Below, piece by piece: positions 4,258 through 9,902 of a stretch of 9,902 nt of DNA (the first letter of the stretch is position 1; each line of letters begins with the position of its first letter). A model generated the notes under the pieces. The model made no database searches, was not told the DNA's origin, and worked only from the letters and a program-made list of their open reading frames with translations. Origin of the DNA: Clostridiales bacterium (GTDB lineage Bacteria > Bacillota > Clostridia > Oscillospirales > Acutalibacteraceae); assembly GCA_019418545.1 (NCBI GenBank), contig DYBQ01000089.1:1-9902 (forward strand), in the 5' to 3' direction. The position numbers were made by a program, and so were the translations under genes.

Positions 4258-6870
4258 GTGAAAACAGAAAAATATCAGGTAACCGGCATGACCTGTGCCG
4301 CGTGCCAAGCCAATGTGACCCGCTGTGTCCAGAAGCTGGAGGGCGTAGAAGAAGTGAACGTCAGCCTGCTCGCCAATCAGATGACAGTCTCCTACGATGA
4401 AAACGAAGTGGAGCAACAGGCCATTGTGCAGGCCGTAGAGGACATCGGATATGGTGCATGCCCGATAAGCGGAAAAAAGGAAGCGGAAACCGGTACCTTC
4501 CGCAGCGAGTGGCAAGCACGGCAGTCCCAGGTAGACGAAAGTCAGAAGGCCATGAAACAAAGGTTGATTTCTTCTATTGTCCTGCTGGTGCCATTGATGT
4601 ATGTCGCTATGGGCGCCATGATGTCTTTACCGATGCCAGAATTCCTGCTGGGAATCGAAAACGCCATGGTGTCGGCACTTTTGCAACTGCTCCTCACCAT
4701 CCCGATTCTGTTCATCAACCGGCATTTTTATCAGAACGGCTTCAAATCCCTGTTACACCGTGCGCCCAATATGGATTCATTGGTGGCAATCGGCTCCGGT
4801 GCTTCGCTGCTCTATGGGCTGTTCGCCATGTTCCGTATGGCCTATGGCTTTGGGCATGGGGAAATGGAGGTTATACACGAATACGCCCATGCGCTGTATT
4901 TTGAATCCGCTGCGATGATTCTAACGCTGGTAACGGTTGGAAAATATCTCGAAGCCCGTTCCAAAGCCAAAACCTCCGATGCGCTGGGAAAACTCATCGA
5001 CCTCGCGCCGAAAACTGCTGTGGTAGTCCGCGGCGGGGAAGAGGTAACCATCCCGGCGGAGCAGGTGGTCTCCGGCGATATTATCGTCATCCGCCCCGGC
5101 GAAGGAATTCCCGTAGACGGCGTGGTGACAGAGGGTACCGGCTATGTGGACCAGTCCGCCATTACCGGCGAGAGCATCCCCGTGGAGAAAAACCCGGGCG
5201 ATACCGTGATTTCCGCCACCATCAACCGCAACGGCTCTTTCCGATTCCGCGCTTCCCGTGTGGGAGAGGACACCACATTGGCGCAGATTATCCGTCTGGT
5301 GGATGAAGCGGGCAACTCCAAAGCCCCCATTGCCCGGTTGGCCGATAAAGTCAGCGGTGTGTTTGTGCCGGTGGTTATCGCAGTCGCCGTCCTGACGGCG
5401 ATTGTCTGGATGATTGCCGGAGCGGGCTTTGAATTCGCTTTGTCCAATGCCATCGCCGTACTGGTGATTTCCTGCCCGTGTGCGCTGGGGCTGGCAACGC
5501 CGGTGGCCATCATGGTGGGAACCGGAAAAGCGGCGGAAATGGGCATCCTTATCAAGTCCGCTGAAAGTCTTGAAAATCTCCACAATGTCGATACCATCGT
5601 GCTGGATAAAACCGGCACCATTACTTCGGGAAAACCGTCTGTCACCGATATTCTGGTACTGGAAAAAGGTCTGTCGCAGCAGGATTTTCTGGCGCAGGCC
5701 GCCGCCGCCGAAACCGGCAGCGAGCACCCACTGGCACAGGCTGTGGTGGAATATGCACAGCAGATGGGGGTTCCCTCCCTGCGGGCAGATTCTTTCGAAG
5801 CGGTTTCCGGCCGGGGCGTGCGTGCCCAAATTGCGGGAAAAAGCTGGCTTGCCGGAAACGCCGCTTTTCTAAAAGAAAACGGCCTGCCGGCTGACGCTGT
5901 TCAAAAGGAAATGGAGACGCTGGCGCAGGCGGGAAAAACGCCGCTGCTCTTTGCCTGTGACGGCAAGCTGGCGGGAATTATCGCAGTAGCCGATACCATT
6001 CGGGAAACAAGCCGCGCCGCCATCCGCCGCTTTGAAGAGCTTGGGCTGCATGTAGTCATGCTCACCGGAGATAACCGCATCACTGCCGAAGCCATTCGGA
6101 AGGAGCTGAACATTGAAACCGCCATTTCGGATGTGCTTCCCACAGAAAAAGAGGCCCATATCCGCGCTTTACAGGAAAAAGGCCGCAAGGTCGCCATGAT
6201 AGGCGACGGCATCAACGATGCACCGGCCCTCACCCGTGCGGATGTTGGAATTGCCATTGGAGCGGGAACCGATATCGCCATTGAATCGGCGGATGTGGTG
6301 CTCATGAAGGATTCCTTGGACGATGCAGCGGCAGCAATTGAACTAAGCCGCGCCGTTGTTCGGAATATCCACATGAACCTGTTTTGGGCGTTCTTCTATA
6401 ATATCCTCGGAATCCCCGTGGCTGCGGGTGCGCTGTTCCCGGCCTTTGCCATCCGCCTGAGCCCCATGATTGGTTCGGCGGCTATGAGCTTGAGCTCGGT
6501 TTGCGTGGTGACCAATGCCCTGCGCCTGCGCTTTTTTAGGCGCAAAGCACCGGCGGCTCAGCCGGAAGAAACTATCCCTGCAAAAGAAGCAACTGTCTGT
6601 CCGGTTATACCGGCAGCAGAAGAAAATACCGATACCATATCGGAGAATGTGAAAGGAGCCAGTTCCATGAAAAAAGTATTGTCTGTAGAAGGTATGATGT
6701 GCGCACACTGCAAAATGCACGTAGAAAAGGCCCTCAGCGCCATTGACGGCGTTGAAGAAGCAGTTGCCGATTTGGAAAAGAAGCAGGCCACCGTTACCCT
6801 GTCCAAGGATGTCCCTGACCAGATATTGGTGGATGCCGTGACAGAAGCAGGGTATACTGCCAGCATCTAA
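4258..6870 (+). CDS. copA: Cu(I)-exporting P1B-type ATPase CopA with an additional C-terminal CopZ-like metal-binding domain
   Basis: This 870-residue membrane pump expels Cu(I) from the cytoplasm at the cost of ATP. Order of parts: N-terminal heavy-metal-associated domain with GMTCAAC (Cys13, Cys16); a membrane region; actuator TGES (303-306); CPC in TM6 (406-408); phosphorylation motif DKTGT (Asp450); nucleotide-binding SEHPLA (His490); TGDN (603-606); GDGINDAP (649-656); and TM7 YN (714-715) with TM8 MSLSS (743-747). CPC, YN and MxxSS together identify the Cu(I) subclass. A linker of about 40 residues rich in Ala, Pro, Glu and Thr then leads to a second metal-binding domain with GMMCAHC (Cys815, Cys818). 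I chose the GTG at 4258 because GAGAGGTG ends 6 nt before it; an in-frame GTG at 4249 lies inside that RBS. It is cotranscribed with csoR. Confidence 0.95.
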   Translation: MKTEKYQVTGMTCAACQANVTRCVQKLEGVEEVNVSLLANQMTVSYDENEVEQQAIVQAVEDIGYGACPISGKKEAETGTFRSEWQARQSQVDESQKAMKQRLISSIVLLVPLMYVAMGAMMSLPMPEFLLGIENAMVSALLQLLLTIPILFINRHFYQNGFKSLLHRAPNMDSLVAIGSGASLLYGLFAMFRMAYGFGHGEMEVIHEYAHALYFESAAMILTLVTVGKYLEARSKAKTSDALGKLIDLAPKTAVVVRGGEEVTIPAEQVVSGDIIVIRPGEGIPVDGVVTEGTGYVDQSAITGESIPVEKNPGDTVISATINRNGSFRFRASRVGEDTTLAQIIRLVDEAGNSKAPIARLADKVSGVFVPVVIAVAVLTAIVWMIAGAGFEFALSNAIAVLVISCPCALGLATPVAIMVGTGKAAEMGILIKSAESLENLHNVDTIVLDKTGTITSGKPSVTDILVLEKGLSQQDFLAQAAAAETGSEHPLAQAVVEYAQQMGVPSLRADSFEAVSGRGVRAQIAGKSWLAGNAAFLKENGLPADAVQKEMETLAQAGKTPLLFACDGKLAGIIAVADTIRETSRAAIRRFEELGLHVVMLTGDNRITAEAIRKELNIETAISDVLPTEKEAHIRALQEKGRKVAMIGDGINDAPALTRADVGIAIGAGTDIAIESADVVLMKDSLDDAAAAIELSRAVVRNIHMNLFWAFFYNILGIPVAAGALFPAFAIRLSPMIGSAAMSLSSVCVVTNALRLRFFRRKAPAAQPEETIPAKEATVCPVIPAAEENTDTISENVKGASSMKKVLSVEGMMCAHCKMHVEKALSAIDGVEEAVADLEKKQATVTLSKDVPDQILVDAVTEAGYTASI
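6652..6658 (+). promoter_or_regulatory. Internal ribosome binding site within copA, before the CopZ-like domain
   Basis: AAAGGAG lies 8 nt upstream of an in-frame ATG at 6667, at optimal spacing, inside the copA coding sequence. It encodes the end of the linker (around NVKGA). A match this good at exactly the domain boundary suggests a retained start of a once separate chaperone gene. Confidence 0.65.
6667..6870 (+). CDS. copZ: Possible internally initiated CopZ-like copper chaperone (in frame with copA)
   Basis: Starting at the ATG at 6667, the copA frame encodes a complete 67-residue heavy-metal-associated domain. It begins MKKVLSVEGMMCAHC, with Cu(I)-binding Cys12 and Cys15, and ends at the copA stop. 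This is the usual size of free CopZ (about 68 residues), and the start has its own AAAGGAG 8 nt upstream. Known for the family: CopZ hands Cu(I) to CopA and to regulators. Inferred: the gene either is only the C-terminal domain of CopA, or is translated both as part of CopA and as a free chaperone. No separate copZ follows in the operon. E. coli copA is known to yield a free chaperone from its N-terminal domain by ribosomal frameshifting, so dual products have a precedent, although the mechanism proposed here differs. Confidence 0.5.
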   Translation: MKKVLSVEGMMCAHCKMHVEKALSAIDGVEEAVADLEKKQATVTLSKDVPDQILVDAVTEAGYTASI

Positions 6871-6919
6871 ATTTTTTTGACACTTTCCAAGCTAAAAACT
6901 TACCCATATGCCTTTGTCC

Positions 6920-6957
6920 AGCCTGTGCCCATTCATTTTGCGGCACAGGCTTTTTCT
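6920..6957 (+). terminator. Rho-independent terminator of the csoR-copA operon
   Basis: A 10-bp perfect stem (AGCCTGTGCC, 6920-6929, with GGCACAGGCT, 6942-6951) with a 12-nt loop is followed by TTTTTCTTG. It lies 49 bp after the copA stop. Confidence 0.9.
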
Positions 6958-7037
6958 TGTATTTTTGACATGGAAAAATCACATGCAAGATTCATCTGTT
7001 TTGATATAAATACACTTGGAAGTTTATATAAAAATGA

Positions 7038-7066
7038 TTGAATATCATGGCAACAAAAGTTATAAT
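7038..7066 (+). promoter_or_regulatory. Predicted sigma-A promoter for the DUF6054-methyltransferase unit
   Basis: TTGAAT (7038-7043) and a perfect TATAAT (7061-7066) are 17 bp apart, with transcription expected near 7073. A second, weaker pair (TTGATA 7001-7006, TATATA 7025-7030, 18-bp spacer) lies just upstream. The whole 6960-7135 gap is AT-rich and contains no ORF worth calling. Confidence 0.7.
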
Positions 7067-7135
7067 CATATTGAGATTTGAGATGATGTGGTTATTTTTT
7101 GTATATATAGCAAAATGGATTTGTGAGGTGTAAAT

Positions 7136-7462
7136 ATGGCAAAATTAGAGAAAACCGTTCGCGGAGATTTTAGCCAAATCCTTAGCAGGATTGAATCTGG
7201 GATTATGGGAGGCAGTATGTCTGCGTCTTTGGAAGACTCCAGCGACTTTTACAGTAATGGGGCGCGCTGCAGCGTGCGCGTTTTTGAACGGTATAGCTGG
7301 GCGGGAAGCAACCGGGTCAGCCTGAGTGTAACATTGTTTCAATCTGGCGATGATATCATCCACATTTCTGCCATTACAGCAGGAGGAAGCCAGGCGATGT
7401 TTTTTAAGATTAACACATGGGGTGAGAACGCATTTCTTGATAAACTCAGAGAGCTGATTTGA
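7136..7462 (+). CDS. Small protein of the DUF6054 family
   Basis: This 108-residue soluble protein has no signal peptide, membrane segment or catalytic motif that I can name. The sequence style (KTVRGDF near the start, GSMSASLEDSSDF at 26-38, VRVFERYSWAGSNRVSLSVTLF in the middle, then SAITAGGSQAMFFKINTWGE) matches my memory of small proteins annotated DUF6054 in Clostridia, whose function is unknown. The pattern of alternating strands and helices at both ends suggests a compact alpha-beta fold. The ATG at 7136 has GAGGTG 5 nt upstream and a consensus promoter about 70 bp before it. The methyltransferase gene begins 10 bp after its stop, so the two are likely cotranscribed. I do not assign a function. 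Confidence 0.75.
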   Translation: MAKLEKTVRGDFSQILSRIESGIMGGSMSASLEDSSDFYSNGARCSVRVFERYSWAGSNRVSLSVTLFQSGDDIIHISAITAGGSQAMFFKINTWGENAFLDKLRELI

Positions 7463-7472
7463 AGGTGAAAGT

Positions 7473-8123
7473 ATGTTGGAAAAAATGGGTGAATTCTTTG
7501 ACAACCGTCTTGAAATCTATGATGAACATCAATTGAACTGCATTGAATCCGCCCGGGAGTTTTTAAAGTTTACCGCTGAATGCCTCCCGATATTCCCAAA
7601 CTGTACCATATTGGATTTGGGATGTGGCACGGGATTAGAATTAGAGTGTTATTATGCAATCAACGCTTCTGCAAAAGTGACTGGTATTGACCTGGCACCG
7701 GGAATGCTGCGTAAATTAAAAGAAAAATTTCGCGGCAGGGATATAAAGCTCATTGAAGGCTCCTATTTCGCTATCCCATTTGGGAAAGCAGTGTATGACG
7801 CGGCTGTTTCGGTTGAGTCTTTACACCACTTTACCGCAGATGAAAAGATACCGCTTTATAGGAAACTGAGAGAATCGTTAAAACCAGACGGATATTTTGT
7901 TCTTACAGACTATTTTTCCCTATCCGCAGAGGAAGAATATCAGCATAGGGAAGAGCTGCTTCGATTGAAGAAGGAGCAGGGGATTACAGATGATACATTT
8001 TATCACTTTGATACACCGCTTACAGTTGAACATGAAATCGAATGTTTCAAAAAGGCTGGTTTTTCAAAAGTGGAAATATTGAATCATTGGGGTGCGACAT
8101 ACACGCTTCAGGCGGTACGATAG
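7473..8123 (+). CDS. Class I SAM-dependent methyltransferase
   Basis: This 216-residue soluble methyltransferase has a Rossmann-type SAM domain. Motif I is ILDLGCGTGLE (46-56); the acidic residue contacting the SAM ribose is Asp73 in TGIDLAPGM; EGSYFAIPF (95-103) and YDAAVSVESLHHF (108-120) form motifs II/III; LKPDGYFVLTDYF (136-148) is the post-core strand. This is the Methyltransf_11/25 small-molecule type, and the substrate cannot be read from the sequence. The C-terminal third (150-216), including an acidic helix EEEYQHREELLRLKKEQG and a WGATYTLQA ending, probably shapes the substrate pocket. AAGGTG (7462-7467) overlaps the stop of the preceding gene and lies 5 nt from the ATG at 7473, so the pair is likely translationally linked. 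Base composition is more AT-rich than that of copA or thiC, which fits an accessory segment. Confidence 0.88.
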   Translation: MLEKMGEFFDNRLEIYDEHQLNCIESAREFLKFTAECLPIFPNCTILDLGCGTGLELECYYAINASAKVTGIDLAPGMLRKLKEKFRGRDIKLIEGSYFAIPFGKAVYDAAVSVESLHHFTADEKIPLYRKLRESLKPDGYFVLTDYFSLSAEEEYQHREELLRLKKEQGITDDTFYHFDTPLTVEHEIECFKKAGFSKVEILNHWGATYTLQAVR

Positions 8124-8157
8124 CTTTCAGTTTCCCAACGAAAAAGGAGGAATCCCT

Positions 8158-8382
8158 GTGGTGGAGGTAGTATTCAATGAAAGTGCTGCCGGAAAAATCA
8201 AATATAATTTGCAGCGATTTTGATAGTGAGATAGCACTCCACTATTGAAATTTCCGTTTGCATTAGGAAATAATAGAGGGCTTATACTGGCCATCACAAA
8301 AGGAAGAGATAGGGAATCGTTATTACTAGTAATCCCTCTTTTCTGTGGAATACTGATTGTTGACAAAAGAAGCCATGGGTAG
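8158..8382 (+). pseudogene. Probable remnant of a larger gene (DUF1835-like N-terminus), stopped after 21 codons
   Basis: AAGGAGG (8144-8150) precedes a GTG at 8158 by 7 nt, a better start signal than most real genes here, yet the frame closes at TGA 8221-8223 after 21 residues. The peptide VEVVFNESAAGKIK resembles, from memory, the conserved N-terminus of DUF1835-domain proteins of Clostridia, normally about 300 residues. In the +2 frame the text continues as SDFDSEIALHY to a stop at 8247, and another frame stays open from 8245 to 8382 (around FPFALGNNRGLIL). I read this as a deleted and frameshifted remnant. The 3' limit is approximate and overlaps the uvrB promoter. Alternatives are a genuine 21-residue leader peptide or chance. 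Apart from this and the sites listed separately, I see nothing else in 8124-8460. Confidence 0.4.
8304..8345 (+). terminator. Weak hairpin with T-rich tail, possible terminator of the methyltransferase unit
   Basis: AGGGA (8311-8315) can pair with TCCCT (8333-8337), enclosing a perfect 12-bp palindrome ATTACTAGTAAT (8322-8333), and the right side runs into CTCTTTTCTG. Outer pairing is imperfect, so termination would be partial. It lies just upstream of the uvrB promoter, where a terminator would be expected. Confidence 0.3.
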
Positions 8383-8388
8383 TACAAT
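8360..8388 (+). promoter_or_regulatory. Predicted strong sigma-A promoter of uvrB
   Basis: A perfect -35 TTGACA (8360-8365) and a near-perfect -10 TACAAT (8383-8388) are 17 bp apart. Transcription would begin near 8395, giving a leader of about 65 nt. That leader contains a LexA-type palindrome and a small hairpin (AAGGCT 8421-8426 with AGCCTT 8430-8435). Confidence 0.85.
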
Positions 8389-8395
8389 AAATCTG

Positions 8396-8409
8396 CAAAC
8401 ATTTGTTCC
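8396..8409. promoter_or_regulatory. LexA (SOS) box at the uvrB transcription start
   Basis: CAAACATTTGTTCC matches 12 of 14 positions of the Gram-positive LexA box form CGAACATTTGTTCG, with the core AAC-N4-GTT intact. It begins 8 bp after the -10 box, so bound LexA would overlap the transcription start. uvrB is a classical SOS gene in Firmicutes, which supports the assignment. Confidence 0.75.
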
Positions 8410-8460
8410 GATATTTTAGAAAGGCTTAGAGCCTTGTGATTCAGATACAGGAGAGTTTTT

Positions 8461-9902
8461 ATGGACGCACAAGCCAAACAGGATAGGTTCCAACTGGTAT
8501 CCCCCTATAAGCCCACCGGTGACCAGCCGGAAGCAATTGCCCAGCTGGTAAAAGGGCTAAACCGGGGCGACAAAGAGCAGACGCTGCTGGGCGTTACCGG
8601 CTCCGGAAAAACCTTTACCATGGCGAATATTATCGCAGAGGTAAACCGGCCCACACTGGTGCTGGCCCATAATAAAACGCTGGCAGCCCAGCTGTGCTCC
8701 GAATTCCGGGAGTTTTTTCCCAATAATGCAGTGGAATACTTCGTGTCCTATTATGACTATTATCAGCCGGAGGCCTATATTGCCACGACAGACACTTATA
8801 TTGAAAAAGATTCCGCCATCAATGATGAAATCGATAAGCTGCGCCACTCTGCCACATCGGCTCTTTCTGAGCGTCGGGATGTGATTATTGTGGCCAGTGT
8901 TTCCTGTATCTATAGTTTGGGCGACCCTATTGATTACCGTACCATGGTAATTTCTCTGCGCCCCGGCATGGAAAAGAGTCGGGACGATTTGCTGCGCAAG
9001 CTGGTGGAAATCCAGTATGAGCGCAACGACATCAACTTTACCCGAAACAAATTCCGGGTTCGGGGGGACGTGGTGGAAATCTTCCCGGCTCAGTCCAATG
9101 ATACTGTAATTCGAGTGGAATTTTTTGGAGACGAAATTGACCGGATTTCCGAAATCAATTCCCTCACCGGCGAATTTAAGGCGGAGCTCAAGCATGTGGC
9201 CATTTATCCTGCTTCTCACTATATTGTTCCGCGGGAAAAGATGCTGCAGGCCGTGAAGGAAATCGAAACGGAAATGGTGGAGAGAGTAAAATATTTTAAA
9301 GAACACGAAAAACTCATCGAAGCCCAGCGGATTGAACAGCGCACCCAATATGATATTGAAATGCTGACAGAAATCGGATTTTGTAAGGGGATTGAAAACT
9401 ATTCCCGCATTATGTCCGGCAGAAAGCCTGGCAGCGCTCCCTTTACGCTGATTGACTATTTTCCCGACGATTTTCTGCTCATGGTGGACGAGTCCCATGT
9501 GACGCTGCCTCAGGTGCGAGCTATGTATGCTGGCGATAGGGCGCGAAAAGAAGCCCTGATTGATTATGGGTTCCGTTTGCCTTCGGCCTATGACAACCGG
9601 CCGCTAAACTTTGATGAATTCTATAAGCATATCAACCAAGTGATTTTCGTCAGCGCAACCCCCGGCGATTTGGAGCTGGAAAAATCCACACAGGTAGTGG
9701 AACAGGTTATCCGTCCCACAGGCCTGCTGGACCCGGAAATCGAAGTGAAACCCACAGAAGGCCAGATTGACGACTTGATTTCGGAAATCAATCTTCGCAC
9801 TGCCAAAGGCCAGCGGGTGCTGGTGACAACGCTGACCAAAAAGATGGCCGAAGATTTGACAGACTTTCTCGATAATATGGGCATCCGTGTGCGGTATATG
9901 CA
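8461..9902 (+). CDS. uvrB: Excinuclease ABC subunit UvrB (3' end outside window)
   Basis: UvrB is the damage-verifying helicase-like subunit of UvrABC nucleotide excision repair; it is loaded by UvrA and recruits UvrC to cut the damaged strand. The window holds 480 complete codons, about 70-75% of the usual 650-670 residues, with no interruption. Visible parts: FQLVSPYKPTGDQPEAI near the N-terminus, Walker A GVTGSGKT (44-51), LAHNKTLAAQL (68-78), the DNA-gripping beta-hairpin region starting at SYYDYYQPEAY (96-106), ASVSCIYSLGDP, EFFPNNAVEYF, MSGRKPGSAP, the helicase motif II DESH (343-346), VSATPGDLE, and RPTGLLDPEIEVKP. The ATG at 8461 has AGGAG 7 nt upstream (8449-8453). The C-terminal helicase motifs and UVR domain lie beyond the edge. 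The promoter and LexA box indicate SOS induction; uvrA commonly follows uvrB but cannot be seen here. Confidence 0.98.
   Translation, partial: MDAQAKQDRFQLVSPYKPTGDQPEAIAQLVKGLNRGDKEQTLLGVTGSGKTFTMANIIAEVNRPTLVLAHNKTLAAQLCSEFREFFPNNAVEYFVSYYDYYQPEAYIATTDTYIEKDSAINDEIDKLRHSATSALSERRDVIIVASVSCIYSLGDPIDYRTMVISLRPGMEKSRDDLLRKLVEIQYERNDINFTRNKFRVRGDVVEIFPAQSNDTVIRVEFFGDEIDRISEINSLTGEFKAELKHVAIYPASHYIVPREKMLQAVKEIETEMVERVKYFKEHEKLIEAQRIEQRTQYDIEMLTEIGFCKGIENYSRIMSGRKPGSAPFTLIDYFPDDFLLMVDESHVTLPQVRAMYAGDRARKEALIDYGFRLPSAYDNRPLNFDEFYKHINQVIFVSATPGDLELEKSTQVVEQVIRPTGLLDPEIEVKPTEGQIDDLISEINLRTAKGQRVLVTTLTKKMAEDLTDFLDNMGIRVRYM

Noticed and set aside
3580..4560. Minus-strand open frame of 326 codons across csoR, the copper promoter and part of the GH32 gene
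   Set aside because: It runs through two operators, two promoters and a well-supported csoR, and its last part overlaps the start of the GH32 gene in another frame.
4921..5829. Minus-strand open frame of 302 codons opposite copA
   Set aside because: It is a codon-bias shadow of the ATPase, with Gly/His/Asn/Gln-rich text and no recognisable domain or start signal.
6965..6993. Promoter with perfect TTGACA at 6965-6970
   Set aside because: At 16-18 bp downstream there is only AGATTC-like sequence, with no acceptable -10; the pair at 7038/7061 is much better.
8127..8477. Minus-strand open frame of 116 codons covering the methyltransferase-uvrB gap
   Set aside because: It has no good RBS and overlaps a consensus promoter, LexA box and RBS on the other strand; the translation resembles no known protein.
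8557..9498. Minus-strand open frame of 313 codons opposite uvrB
   Set aside because: It is antisense to clear uvrB and has no family resemblance.

Overview
The window looks like the chromosome of an anaerobic, mid-GC Gram-positive bacterium, most likely a gut-type clostridium of the Oscillospiraceae/Ruminococcaceae kind. The evidence is strong AGGAGG-type ribosome binding sites, sigma-A-type promoters with 17-bp spacers, an oxygen-sensitive radical-SAM ThiH rather than ThiO, a short clostridial-type ThiC, a CsoR-controlled copper operon and a Bacillus-type LexA box before uvrB. The taxonomy is inferred from protein style only. No rRNA, tRNA, CRISPR array or insertion sequence was seen.

Layout. 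(1) Positions 1-2277, + strand: the 3' end of a thiamine operon, with the C-terminal third or less of thiH, an overlapping ThiE/TenI-superfamily gene (closest in motifs to TenI), and thiC. The operon ends at a strong bidirectional hairpin terminator (2294-2332). ThiH supplies dehydroglycine for the thiazole, the TenI-like protein probably acts on the thiazole intermediate, and ThiC makes the pyrimidine. The operon's promoter, and any TPP riboswitch, lie upstream of the window. (2) 2346-3704, - strand: a single GH32 beta-fructosidase/sucrose-6-phosphate hydrolase with its own promoter. (3) 3809-6870, + strand: a copper-homeostasis operon, csoR-copA. One CsoR-type palindrome exactly fills the -35/-10 spacer and a second lies just after the predicted start of transcription. 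The CopA ATPase carries an extra C-terminal heavy-metal-binding domain that looks like a fused CopZ chaperone. That domain keeps its own Shine-Dalgarno and ATG, so a free 67-residue chaperone could also be made. (4) 7038-8123: a more AT-rich two-gene unit with its own promoter, encoding a DUF6054-like small protein and a class I SAM-dependent methyltransferase. (5) 8124-8460: a 337-bp gap holding a strong RBS in front of a 21-codon ORF (probable remnant of a larger gene), a weak hairpin, and a consensus promoter with a LexA/SOS box. (6) 8461 to the end: the first 480 codons of uvrB, cut by the window edge.

Most of the content belongs to known families. The points that repay a closer look are the in-frame copA/copZ fusion with a preserved internal start, the operator-in-spacer design of the copper promoter, the TenI-like gene lacking the ThiE magnesium ligands, the decayed ORF after the methyltransferase, and the SOS box at uvrB. 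I did not find convincing evidence for a wholly new system.
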